Shown here piece after piece: positions 1 through 6,177 of a stretch of 8,328 nt of DNA. The notes under the pieces are model-generated. The model was not told the DNA's origin. It saw nothing but the letters and a program-made list of their open reading frames with translations, and searched no databases. Position numbers and translations under genes: made by a program. Source of the stretch: Woeseiaceae bacterium (GTDB lineage Bacteria > Pseudomonadota > Gammaproteobacteria > Steroidobacterales > Woeseiaceae); NCBI GenBank assembly GCA_022866645.1, contig JALHUQ010000240.1, positions 1 through 8,328 of the forward strand, in the 5' to 3' direction. Within the stretch, counting starts at the first letter, position 1, and the number at the start of each line of letters is the position of its first letter.

Positions 1-725
1 ACCATTCCCGTGCCGCGACTGTTCATTGAGCGTGCATCAGGATCCGTCAGTGAGAGTTGCTGGTCCGGTGCCTCAAGCATCCGGACTTCGTGCTTTTTTA
101 GTCGCGCCATCTCCTCTCTCAACTGGCTGATCTTCTTTTCCAGCACCGCACCTTTATCGTCGTCTGTCTCCGTCGCATCGACCTCGGTCAGTTGCTCAAG
201 GTAGCGATCAACGCTTGCCTCGACTTCCGCCAGCCGGCGCTTCATCTTGGCGCGTGTAAAGTTCTTGTCGCGGTTGTTGACTGCCTTGAACTTGCTGCCG
301 TCGATCGCCACCAAGGTGTTGTTCAACAGCCCAAGCTTCCTGCACAGCATCACGAACTCGCGACACACCAGACGGATCGCTTCACCGTTGTCTTTCCGGA
401 AGTCGGCAATGGTCTTGAAGTCCGGCGCCAGGCGGCCGGTTAGCCACATCAGTTCAACATTGCGTTGCGCTTCTCGTTCAAGACGTCGGCTCGACTGCAC
501 ACGGGTCAGATAACCGTACACGTACAGCTTCAGCAGCATCTTCGGGTGATAGCTCGGTCGTCCGGTGGCGTTGGGTTCTGTCCTGAAGCCAAGACCCGAG
601 ATATCCAGATCATCGATAAACACATCAACGACCCGCACCGGGCTGTCCTCAGCAACGTAATCGTCAATGCGTTCGGGAAACAACGTCGCCTGGTTGCGAT
701 CTTCGCCTTCGATAAAACCGCTCAT
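1..725 (-). CDS. IS1182-family transposase, N-terminal 241 residues (partial)
   Basis: This is a DDE-type transposase that would cut and join the ends of its own insertion sequence. The minus-strand frame opens with MSGFIEGEDRNQATLFPERI and stays open to the window edge. Residues 1-40 carry the typical N-terminal block (FIEGEDR, DDYVAEDSPVRVVD). Residues near 95-110 read TGRLAPDFKTIADFRK, a hallmark of the family. IDGSKF follows, with Asp142 as the likely first acidic residue of the catalytic triad. Residues about 160-220 are rich in K, E, R and L and look like a coiled coil. The visible part ends at SRGTGM, just before where the GYN-VQ motif is expected. The family is usually around 480-520 residues (from memory), so half is missing here. 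The start is fixed by alignment with the relic copy, which begins with the same residues. Confidence 0.88.
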   Translation of the reverse strand, partial: MSGFIEGEDRNQATLFPERIDDYVAEDSPVRVVDVFIDDLDISGLGFRTEPNATGRPSYHPKMLLKLYVYGYLTRVQSSRRLEREAQRNVELMWLTGRLAPDFKTIADFRKDNGEAIRLVCREFVMLCRKLGLLNNTLVAIDGSKFKAVNNRDKNFTRAKMKRRLAEVEASVDRYLEQLTEVDATETDDDKGAVLEKKISQLREEMARLKKHEVRMLEAPDQQLSLTDPDARSMNSRGTGM

Positions 726-751
726 CGCGCATACTCGTACCGGAAAGCATG

Positions 752-757
752 ATTATA
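752..757 (-). promoter_or_regulatory. Candidate -10 box of the IS transposase promoter
   Basis: The minus strand reads TATAAT at 757-752, a perfect sigma-70 -10 consensus, 26 bp before the transposase start. The -35 position falls inside the terminal inverted repeat (about 775-780, CTGTGT) and is poor. The relic copy has TGTAAT at the equivalent place, so the site seems conserved. No transcription evidence is available. Confidence 0.3.
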
Positions 758-766
758 CTGGCTGCA

Positions 767-784
767 GAGTGTTCACACAGCCTC
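767..784 (-). repeat. Terminal inverted repeat of the intact IS1182-type copy
   Basis: The 18-bp end read inward is GAGGCTGTGTGAACACTC. It differs from the left end of the relic (6630-6647) at one position and from its right end (7122-7139) at two. The agreement of three independent ends fixes the boundary at 784/785. Confidence 0.75.
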
Positions 785-853
785 GGCCGCAAGCCGTCAG
801 TCAAGTGATAAACTACTGGACGACTGCTGCTGACCCATTGCCGTCGCTTGTGA
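785..853 (+). repeat. Intergenic two-hairpin repeat, right part, cut by the IS (copy A)
   Basis: Sequence just outside the IS starts GGCCGCAAGCCGTC, the right arm of hairpin 1 as seen whole at 6021-6034. A linker (AGTGATAAACTA) follows, then CGACTGCTGCTGACCC, identical to 6057-6072. The second hairpin here pairs 821-827 with 840-846 with one mismatch. The left arm should lie on the far side of the IS, outside the window. Confidence 0.75.
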
Positions 854-886
854 TTTGTATTGGATATGATCGGTGGCGACATCGTG

Positions 887-898
887 CGCCGATCGGCG
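887..898. promoter_or_regulatory. Perfect 12-bp palindrome upstream of the SnoaL-like gene
   Basis: CGCCGATCGGCG is an exact palindrome 115 bp upstream of the start at 1013. A dyad of this length between a repeat and a gene could be an operator, but there is no second copy in the window and no regulator beside it. The rest of 854-967 shows no gene and no clear promoter. Confidence 0.25.
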
Positions 899-967
899 TA
901 TACAAGATTTGTGGTCAACAGACTTACGCGAGTCGAGTGCGAGCTGTCTGACTGATGTCATAAGAAG

Positions 968-986
968 TCTGCCCGCGTTGGGCAGA
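968..986 (+). promoter_or_regulatory. Leader hairpin before the SnoaL-like gene
   Basis: TCTGCCC (968-974) pairs perfectly with GGGCAGA (980-986) across a 5-base loop. The hairpin ends 14 bases before the GGAG ribosome-binding site at 1001. No T run follows, so it is not an ordinary terminator. It could protect the mRNA end or modulate initiation. Function is unknown. Confidence 0.35.
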
Positions 987-1012
987 ACAGACGACGGACT
1001 GGAGAACAAAAA

Positions 1013-1462
1013 ATGCAAATCAAGAAAATATTTCTTACTGTTGTACTGCTATTACCAGCCTATGCTTCGGCTGATGATTGGTCGAAAGAACAAATGGAGG
1101 TACTCAAGTTTGAAGAAGCTTGTATTTCGGCGAAGAGTGCCGATCAGCTGATGGATTGTTTTCACAAGGACTATGTTGGTTGGGGGCAAGGATCCAGTGT
1201 CCCGCTATCAAAGGCTGATCGCGAGAAAGCAAGCGATGACGCTTTCGAGAATAATGATTCTGAGACAATCTTATTTAAACCTTTATCAGTAATCGTAAAA
1301 GGAAATATGGCGGTCATCAGTTACATTGATTCGAGCAAATCGACCAACAAAACCACGAATGAGGTCACGTATTCGACGCAACGCTGGACGGATGTATGTC
1401 TAAAGGACGGTGGTAAGTGGTATTGGATATCTGACCATGGTGTAGATATTTCGGAAGATTAA
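1013..1462 (+). CDS. Secreted SnoaL/NTF2-like (DUF4440-type) protein
   Basis: A 149-residue protein of unknown substrate. Residues 1-20 form a signal peptide: Lys4-Lys5, a hydrophobic stretch ILTVVLLL-like, and an Ala18-Ser-Ala20 cleavage site before Asp21, so the product should be periplasmic. The mature part of about 129 residues has the length and flow of the cone-shaped NTF2-like fold: an early helix with Glu and Ala, DCFHKDYVGWG near residues 48-58, a VIVKGNMAVISY strand, and RWTDVCLKDGGKWYWISDHG near the end, close to DUF4440 and SnoaL-like proteins. The family includes isomerases, hydrolases and non-enzymatic binding proteins, so no reaction can be assigned. Cys37 and Cys49 may pair in the periplasm. 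GGAG at 1001-1004 sits 8 bases before the ATG. The gene is visibly more AT-rich than the hydrolase or glutamate-synthase genes, and a terminator follows directly, so it is probably a single-gene unit. Confidence 0.85.
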   Translation: MQIKKIFLTVVLLLPAYASADDWSKEQMEVLKFEEACISAKSADQLMDCFHKDYVGWGQGSSVPLSKADREKASDDAFENNDSETILFKPLSVIVKGNMAVISYIDSSKSTNKTTNEVTYSTQRWTDVCLKDGGKWYWISDHGVDISED

Positions 1463-1484
1463 GCCAGTGACAGAAATACGAAAG

Positions 1485-1507
1485 CCCCGCTCAGGCGGGG
1501 TTTTTTT
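1485..1507 (+). terminator. Rho-independent terminator after the SnoaL-like gene
   Basis: CCCCGC (1485-1490), loop TCAG, GCGGGG (1495-1500), then seven T residues (1501-1507). This is a textbook intrinsic terminator 22 bases after the stop codon, and it separates this gene from the membrane-protein gene downstream. Confidence 0.93.
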
Positions 1508-1518
1508 GATTTGGAAAA

Positions 1519-1553
1519 GGTCCGCTTCTGGCCGTTCTGAGACGGTCGCGACC
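1519..1553 (+). repeat. Partial intergenic repeat, long-form left arm only (copy F)
   Basis: Bases 1524-1547 are identical over 24 bp to 3701-3724 and differ by one base from 2244-2267. The segment contains the tight hairpin GGCCGT-TCTGAG-ACGGTC. The rest of the long form (the CTGACCC...GCGGACAT arm) is absent. The copy ends in GGTCGCGACC, a 10-bp palindrome. Confidence 0.75.
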
Positions 1554-1556
1554 ACG

Positions 1557-1585
1557 TTGTTGCACTAAATTTCTAGTCATAAAAT
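1557..1585 (+). promoter_or_regulatory. Candidate sigma-70 promoter of the 189-residue membrane protein gene
   Basis: TTGTTG (1557-1562), a 17-base spacer, and TAAAAT (1580-1585) give good spacing with 4/6 and 5/6 consensus matches. Transcription would start near 1592, leaving a leader of about 45 bases before the ATG at 1638. It lies after a terminator, where a new promoter is expected. Confidence 0.45.
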
Positions 1586-1637
1586 AGAGCTCCTCGGCAC
1601 GATTCAAGTACGTGCAATTGAGAAAGGATCTCGCCAG

Positions 1638-2207
1638 ATGGAAATGTTTGAGTACATCGCCGTTCTCACGTCAATAATTATCGGCCTTGGTATCACGCAG
1701 CTACTGCAGGGGTTTACTCGACTAGTCCAGCATCCTGAGCAGGGCAAGGTCTACTGGGTCCATCTCAGCTGGGTGATATACATGTTCCTCACTACGGTAT
1801 GTTGGTGGTGGTGGGAGTTTCGCCTTGGAACAGTTGAGGAGTGGACGTTCGCACTTTATATGTTCGTTCTTCTTTACGCGGTCATTATCTATCTTCTATG
1901 CGCATTTCTTTTTCCCGCCAGTTTTTCTGACTACGATGGATCTAAAGGGTATTTCTACTCGAAGTGCACATGGTTCTTCGGCCTACTTGTCCTCGTCAAC
2001 CTCGTTGATCTATGTGACACGCTCCTCAAGGGAATGGAGCATTTTGCAAGTCTAGGATCTGAGTACCCGATTGCAACGATTCTAAAAATAGCGTTGGCGG
2101 GTGTGGCAATGTTCAGTAAGAATGAGCGGTATCATGCCGCCATCGCAGTTGCGTTTCTCCTGTATCAGTTGTCCTGGGCAGTACGACCGTTTTACACGGT
2201 TGGATAA
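1638..2207 (+). CDS. Polytopic membrane protein of unknown function
   Basis: A 189-residue, very hydrophobic protein that I can only call a conserved-looking hypothetical. Likely membrane helices lie at about residues 5-25 (YIAVLTSIIIGLGITQLL), 40-58, 69-95, 110-127, 143-160 and 165-182. The loop near 96-108 (SFSDYDGSKGYFYSK) is polar. There is a run of four tryptophans at 56-59 at the end of the second helix, before the acidic and basic EFR, as expected at a lipid interface. No catalytic or metal motif is visible. AAGGA (1624-1628) lies 9 bases before the ATG, supporting this start. It has its own candidate promoter and is bounded on both sides by intergenic repeats, so it is likely monocistronic. 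It could be a small transporter subunit or a membrane sensor, but nothing in the sequence decides. Confidence 0.8.
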   Translation: MEMFEYIAVLTSIIIGLGITQLLQGFTRLVQHPEQGKVYWVHLSWVIYMFLTTVCWWWWEFRLGTVEEWTFALYMFVLLYAVIIYLLCAFLFPASFSDYDGSKGYFYSKCTWFFGLLVLVNLVDLCDTLLKGMEHFASLGSEYPIATILKIALAGVAMFSKNERYHAAIAVAFLLYQLSWAVRPFYTVG

Positions 2208-2233
2208 GCACTGCAGCAGTAAAACCTGTGCCT

Positions 2234-2361
2234 GCGAACGACCGCTTTTGGCCGTTCTGAGACGGTCACCAGGAAGCTAGCTGAGGGGCTGCTTCACATC
2301 GCATAGCAGCCGGTTGAAAAATCTGAGGTAAGATGACGGCTTCTGACCCAAGGCGGACATC
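2234..2361 (+). repeat. Intergenic two-hairpin repeat, long form (copy B)
   Basis: About 128 bp that align from end to end with 3690-3817. Shared blocks are GGCCGTTCTGAGACGGTC followed by ACCAGGAA, then ATCGCATAGC/GTCGCATAGC, GCCGGT, GAGGTAAGATG/CAGGTAAAATG, and CTGACCC with GGCGGACAT. GGCCGT (2250-2255) and ACGGTC (2262-2267) form a six-pair hairpin with one G-T pair. No reading frame in it looks like a real protein. Confidence 0.8.
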
Positions 2362-2452
2362 TAGAACTTCGTATAATTTGGAAGTACTTCCCCTCAAATA
2401 TTCATTCAGAAGTCTGTTTCTACCACTCGACAAATAACGAAGGATGATCGGC

Positions 2453-3637
2453 GTGCCTATTTCGAATCGCTCACAGCTGTCGGATCTGCGCGGTGTTACA
2501 CGTATGGCCATCGACGCGACAGATGCAATCGCCAAGGTCGTCGAGGAAATGCACCGCACCATTCAGCTTCGGCCAGGGCCCCTGGGCGTTTCGGCTACCG
2601 ATCGCCCGAACGGCCTTAGCGGTCTTGTGTATCGCCTTGTCCGAGGAGGCATTCGTCTCTTTGGACGTGCTGTCGATGCCAGTCTCGCAGGTGTCACAAC
2701 ATCGCTGCCGGAGGGCGAGTCCTCGCCAGCCCTTGACGCCTACCGATCAGCGGCGAACGGGGTGTATGGCGACTATCTTTTACGCACCGGGAACCCGCTG
2801 GCCATTGAAATGAGCCTGCGCTATTGCGGCCAACGCGTCGACCCGCACGATCCGATGCGCGTATTCGAGGGACGCAACGACGTGACGCCTGCCAACAAAC
2901 TCCTGGTACTGGTACACGGGCTCTGTATGAACGACCGCCAGTGGAATAGCGATGGGCACGACCATGGTGCAGCGCTTGCCAATGAACTCGGATATCTGCC
3001 GCTCTACTTGCGCTATAACAGCGGCCAGCATATCGCGAGCAATGGTCGTGCGCTCGCGGAGATGCTGGAGTCGCTGATCGGGAATTGGGCAACGCCGGTG
3101 GATGAACTCGTGATCATGGGCCACAGTATGGGAGGGCTTGTCTCGCGCAGCGCCTGTCATCATGGACACCAGGTTGGGCACGTTTGGCCGAAGTATCTTC
3201 GTAAGCTCGTATTTCTCGGTACGCCGCATCACGGCGCGCCGTTGGAGCGCGCCGGTCACGGTGTCGATATTCTGATGGATCTGAGCCCTTACTCGTTGCC
3301 GTTTACACGCTTAAGCAAGGCGCGCAGCGCGGGTATCACAGACTTGCGCCACGGTGCAGTCTGGTTAGGGGAAGAAATCGTGCCGCTGCCTTCAGGTGTG
3401 AAATGCTATGCGGCAGCCGCAGTGCGCGCGACAAAGCGTAGCGTGCTGAGCGAGCGATTGATCGGAGATGGGCTTGTGACGGTCGACAGCGCGCTCGGAC
3501 GACATCGAGACCGAAGGCGAATGCTGGCAATTCCGAGGAATCGCCAGTGGGTTGGTTACGGGATGGGTCACCGCGAACTGTTGCATCACCCCGACGTGTA
3601 TCGCCAGATATCCACCTGGCTTCAAGAAATGGAATGA
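2453..3637 (+). CDS. Serine alpha/beta hydrolase (esterase/lipase, PGAP1-like)
   Basis: Probably a cytosolic serine esterase or lipase; no signal peptide or membrane anchor is seen. Counting from the upstream ATG at 2444 (397 residues): a helical N-terminal region about 1-145 not typical of minimal hydrolases; LLVLVHGLC with the oxyanion His158-Gly159; the nucleophile elbow GHSMGG with Ser228; GTPHHG near 262; GDGLV with Asp342 as the likely acid; and GMGHRELL with His376 as the likely base. All three catalytic residues are in the expected order. The GTPHHG and GDGLVTVDSAL motifs resemble lipase class 2 and PGAP1-like enzymes. Substrate is unknown. The start is set at GTG 2453 because AAGGA (2440-2444) is 8 bases away, whereas it overlaps the ATG at 2444. 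A further ATG at 2504 has no ribosome-binding site. The gene stands alone between two long-form repeats. Confidence 0.88.
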   Translation: MPISNRSQLSDLRGVTRMAIDATDAIAKVVEEMHRTIQLRPGPLGVSATDRPNGLSGLVYRLVRGGIRLFGRAVDASLAGVTTSLPEGESSPALDAYRSAANGVYGDYLLRTGNPLAIEMSLRYCGQRVDPHDPMRVFEGRNDVTPANKLLVLVHGLCMNDRQWNSDGHDHGAALANELGYLPLYLRYNSGQHIASNGRALAEMLESLIGNWATPVDELVIMGHSMGGLVSRSACHHGHQVGHVWPKYLRKLVFLGTPHHGAPLERAGHGVDILMDLSPYSLPFTRLSKARSAGITDLRHGAVWLGEEIVPLPSGVKCYAAAAVRATKRSVLSERLIGDGLVTVDSALGRHRDRRRMLAIPRNRQWVGYGMGHRELLHHPDVYRQISTWLQEME

Positions 3638-3689
3638 CGCAAGTTGCGTTGGAAAACGATCAAGACAGTCTAAAGGGTAAACAACTAAA

Positions 3690-3817
3690 CGCAACCGGCT
3701 GCTTCTGGCCGTTCTGAGACGGTCACCAGGAACATGATCGAACGACTGCAAAGCGTCGCATAGCCGCCGGTCGAGAAAATTCAGGTAAAATGTTGCCTGC
3801 TGACCCAATGCAGACAT
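3690..3817 (+). repeat. Intergenic two-hairpin repeat, long form (copy C)
   Basis: Second full long-form copy, 128 bp, aligned with 2234-2361. The left 24 bp core (3701-3724) is identical to 1524-1547. It ends with CTGCTGACCCAATGCAGACAT. A minus-strand frame across it starts MSALGQQ, the usual artefact of this repeat, and is not treated as a gene. Confidence 0.8.
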
Positions 3818-3835
3818 TGGTATTTCTGCTGAGTC

Positions 3836-3863
3836 TTGGGTAATTTAGTCACAATTCTAACAA
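3836..3863 (+). promoter_or_regulatory. Weak candidate promoter of the DoxX gene
   Basis: TTGGGT (3836-3841), a 16-base spacer and TAACAA (3858-3863) lie between the repeat and the ribosome-binding site. The -10 match is poor. It is listed because the gap is AT-rich just here and the DoxX gene must be transcribed across or from it. Confidence 0.22.
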
Positions 3864-3884
3864 TGTAATCGAGGGGCATTTGCA

Positions 3885-4271
3885 ATGAACTTCCTGTCAA
3901 AGTACAACGACCACACGTATGCCGTGCTACGAATAATTTCTGGCGCAATTTTCACATTTCATGGTGTACAGAAGATTCTTGGCGTTATGGTGGAACACCA
4001 GCCCGCAATCGGCACGCAACTATGGATTGGTGGCATGATTGAGTTGATATGCGGAGTTATGATTGCGATCGGTCTTCAGGCGCGATGGGCGGCATTTCTC
4101 GCCAGTGGCACGATGGCGGTTGCCTACATTCAGTTTCATTGGAATTTTCAATTTGGCCCGGCGTTTTTTCCTGCCATCAACGGTGGCGATGCCGCAATTC
4201 TCTACAGCCTGATTTTCTTGCACATTGCGTGCCGTGGTGCCGGCAAATGGTCTCTGGACAAGAACGAATAA
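3885..4271 (+). CDS. DoxX-family membrane protein
   Basis: A 128-residue integral membrane protein of the DoxX/SURF4-like family. The pattern of four helices fits: about residues 13-33 (VLRIISGAIFTFHGVQKI), 46-64 (WIGGMIELICGVMIAIGL), 67-87 (WAAFLASGTMAVAYIQF) and 101-118 (GGDAAILYSLIFLHIACR). Family marks include the early FHGVQK, the GG-x2-E in helix 2 and the FFPAINGGDAAILY segment before helix 4. DoxX proteins were first linked to a thiosulfate:quinone oxidoreductase in archaea. Most bacterial members have no proven activity and some are tied to thiol or redox balance, so the role here is open. GAGGGG (3871-3876) is 8 bases before the ATG. The redox-type CDGSH-glutamate synthase gene starts 159 bases downstream on the same strand, without a visible terminator between, so co-transcription is possible. 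Confidence 0.88.
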   Translation: MNFLSKYNDHTYAVLRIISGAIFTFHGVQKILGVMVEHQPAIGTQLWIGGMIELICGVMIAIGLQARWAAFLASGTMAVAYIQFHWNFQFGPAFFPAINGGDAAILYSLIFLHIACRGAGKWSLDKNE

Positions 4272-4293
4272 CCGACTCCACCGACCAAAACCA

Positions 4294-4325
4294 GTGTCCG
4301 CTGCTGACCAAAAGCAGGCGTTCGG
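4294..4325 (+). repeat. Possible fragment of the intergenic repeat, second hairpin only (copy G)
   Basis: GTGTCCGCTGCTGACCAAAA followed by GCAGGCGTTCGG resembles the CTGCTGACCC...GCGGAC arm of the other copies, and CTGCT (4301-4305) pairs with AGCAG (4313-4317). It is short and diverged. The remaining 4326-4430 shows no further element apart from the ribosome-binding site of the next gene. Confidence 0.4.
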
Positions 4326-4430
4326 CAATCTGGCAAGCTTGGGTTGGACCTGACCATCCGCAAGATTAAACGCAAGCGCTGTCAGAGAATCGATCTGGAC
4401 CGCATGGTCGCGCAACTGGAGAAAAATGAC

Positions 4431-5975
4431 ATGACCGAGAGACCGGTGATCGCCGCGAAGACCCCCGTCAAGGCTAATCTCGAAAGCGGCGAGAAGTACT
4501 TCTGGTGTGCCTGCGGGCGCTCCGCTTCACAGCCATTTTGCGACGGTTCTCATCGGGGCACCGGTATAACGCCGGTAGCGGTTTCAGTGGACGAGGACAC
4601 CGAGGCCTTCCTGTGCCGATGCAAGTCCACCGGTAATCCACCGTACTGTGACGGTAGCCATACGCGACTTGGATCTGCACAAGCCGGTGACCCGGCACCC
4701 GAGCGGACTGTCGGTGCGCCGTTAGCCGTCCCGACACCCGAAGAGCCCACCGTGGCCCGTATCCACGCACTGGCACGCGACGGGCTGTCCCAAACCGGAC
4801 ACCACGGTGAAATGGGCGCTATGGGTGTGCCACTGACGGAATTGCCACGCTGGAGCGACATTCAGTTCGTTACCGCGCAATTCGCGACCAAGCCGCTGAT
4901 GGAAGACGTGAAAGTTGGCACTGGCGTCGTTATTGGCCCTAGGGCCGACAAGCCGCTGGAACTCGATATACCTTTATTCGTCTCCGATATGAGTTTCGGC
5001 GCGCTGTCCGAGGAGGCGAAGATCGCGTTATCGCGCGGTGCCGAACTTGCCGGCACGGGCATCTGCTCTGGCGAGGGCGGCATGCTGCCCGAAGAACAAG
5101 CAGAGAACACCCGTTATCTCTACGAACTCGCATCGGCCCGGTTCGGCTGGGACTTGTCCTTGGTCGAACGCGTGCAGGCCTTCCACTTCAAGGGCGGTCA
5201 GGGCGCCAAGACCGGTACCGGCGGACACCTGCCGGGCAACAAGGTCACCGAGAAGATCGCTGCAGTGCGTGGGCTCAGTGTCGGCAAAGACGCAGTCTCG
5301 CCGCCGACTTTCGACGGCCTGGTGACACCCGCCGACTTCAAGAGGATTGCTGACGAAGTGCGCGAGCGCAGCGGCGGCATTCCGATTGGATTCAAGCTAT
5401 CTGCACAACACATCGAAAACGACATTGATTTCGCGCTCGCGGCAAGTGCGGACTACATCATCCTTGACGGTCGTGGCGGTGGTACCGGCGCGGCGCCCCT
5501 GTTGTTTCGTGACAACATAAGCGTGCCCACCATCCCGGCGCTCGCGCGAGCGAGGCGGCATCTCGACAAGACCGCAGGACGTGAGGTGACACTCATTATT
5601 ACAGGTGGCCTTCGCGTGCCTGAAGATTTCGCCAAGGCCATGGCGATGGGTGCTGACGGCATCGCTGTAGCGAACTCAGCACTTCAGGCCGTCGGCTGCG
5701 TTGGTGCGCGTATGTGCAACACAAACAACTGCCCCGCCGGTATTGCCACTCAGAAACCAGAACTCCGTGCCCTGATCGATGTCGATGCTGGCGCAAAACG
5801 CCTGGCGACCTTCTTCGGTGCCTCGGTCGAATTAATGCAAGTACTGGCTCGGGCCTGTGGGCATGGTGACCTGAGCGCATTCGGGTTGTCCGACCTCACG
5901 ACCTGGAAGAAGGACATGGCGGATTTGAGTGGAATCAGCTTTGGTGGTCTAAGCGACAGCCGACATCACTATTAA
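4431..5975 (+). CDS. Tandem CDGSH iron-sulfur domains fused to FMN/3Fe-4S glutamate-synthase domain
   Basis: A 514-residue cytosolic redox enzyme. Two CDGSH modules open it: CACGRSASQPFCDGSH (Cys26, Cys28, Cys37, His41) and CRCKSTGNPPYCDGSH (Cys62, Cys64, Cys73, His77), each with the Cys3-His ligand set for a [2Fe-2S] cluster. A Pro- and Ala-rich linker leads to the glutamate-synthase central barrel (about 160-490): SFGALSEEAK, GGQGAKTGTGGHLPG, ILDGRGGGTGAAP, ITGGLRVPEDFAKAMAMGADG. The Cys423-x5-Cys429-x4-Cys434 set fits the [3Fe-4S] site of GltB. There is no class II glutaminase domain and no C-terminal beta-helix, so it is not a full glutamate synthase; it resembles the stand-alone 'glutamate synthase-related' FMN proteins of unproven reaction. 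The ATG at 4431 is chosen because GGAG (4418-4421) is 9 bases upstream and homologous CDGSH proteins begin near MTERPVI; an ATG at 4344 would add 29 basic, unrelated-looking residues. Higher GC than the first two genes. Confidence 0.9.
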   Translation: MTERPVIAAKTPVKANLESGEKYFWCACGRSASQPFCDGSHRGTGITPVAVSVDEDTEAFLCRCKSTGNPPYCDGSHTRLGSAQAGDPAPERTVGAPLAVPTPEEPTVARIHALARDGLSQTGHHGEMGAMGVPLTELPRWSDIQFVTAQFATKPLMEDVKVGTGVVIGPRADKPLELDIPLFVSDMSFGALSEEAKIALSRGAELAGTGICSGEGGMLPEEQAENTRYLYELASARFGWDLSLVERVQAFHFKGGQGAKTGTGGHLPGNKVTEKIAAVRGLSVGKDAVSPPTFDGLVTPADFKRIADEVRERSGGIPIGFKLSAQHIENDIDFALAASADYIILDGRGGGTGAAPLLFRDNISVPTIPALARARRHLDKTAGREVTLIITGGLRVPEDFAKAMAMGADGIAVANSALQAVGCVGARMCNTNNCPAGIATQKPELRALIDVDAGAKRLATFFGASVELMQVLARACGHGDLSAFGLSDLTTWKKDMADLSGISFGGLSDSRHHY

Positions 5976-6004
5976 GTCTTGGATGGATCAACACGCGTTG
6001 TAAA

Positions 6005-6086
6005 TTGAGCGACCGCTTGTGGCCGGAAGCCGTCGCTCGAGTGTTAGAATGACGAGCGACTGCTGCTGACCCAACGGCGACATTCG
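6005..6086 (+). repeat. Intergenic two-hairpin repeat, short form (copy D), the clearest copy
   Basis: Hairpin 1: 6007-6018 pairs with 6027-6038 over 12 positions with a single C-C mismatch (6014/6031), with an 8-base loop centred on GGCC. A linker GAGTGTTAGAATGA follows, then CGACTGCTGCTGACCC and GGCGACAT. An alternative pairing CGCTCG/CGAGCG (6035-6040 with 6054-6059) joins arm and linker. This uninterrupted copy shows what the IS-split copies at 785 and 6611/7140 looked like before insertion. Confidence 0.82.
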
Positions 6087-6177
6087 CGAAGAAGTGTCCG
6101 TACCGAATAATTTTTTAACCCCTCTATACGAACTGTAGCTATGCATCGCTAGTTGTGCGCAAAGGAAAAACGCAGAC

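Larger units (their letters stand above)
1..784 (-). mobile_element. IS1182-family insertion sequence, left-end part (runs off window)
   Basis: The outer end lies at 784, where the minus strand reads GAGGCTGTGTGAACACTC. This matches both ends of the relic at 6630-7139, so it is taken as the terminal inverted repeat. A 59-bp leader then leads to the transposase start at 725. The element is flanked outside by GGCC (785-788), which is the apex of a split intergenic repeat. Only the 5' part is visible. Its reading frame is open throughout the window, so this copy may be intact, unlike the relic. The right end and the other target flank lie beyond position 1. Confidence 0.85.

Noticed and set aside
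10..752. Several plus-strand frames in the first 750 bases
   Set aside because: All are antisense to the clearly recognisable IS1182-family transposase on the minus strand.
2780..3259. 159-codon minus-strand frame
   Set aside because: It is antisense to the hydrolase catalytic core, whose motifs and triad are unmistakable on the plus strand.
3392..3817. Minus-strand frame beginning MSALGQQATF
   Set aside because: Its start lies in repeat copy C and the rest is antisense to the hydrolase gene. The same MSxxGQQ opening arises from copies D (near 6084) and E (near 8027), showing it is the repeat read backwards.
4344..4430. Upstream ATG giving a 29-residue extension of the CDGSH-glutamate synthase protein
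   Set aside because: No ribosome-binding site precedes 4344, the extra residues are basic and unlike the family, and ATG 4431 has GGAG at the right distance.
6072..6118. Terminator after the CDGSH-glutamate synthase gene
   Set aside because: CGGCGACA and TGTCCG can pair with a bulge, but the run of T residues (6111-6116) begins well after the stem, so it does not fit an intrinsic terminator.
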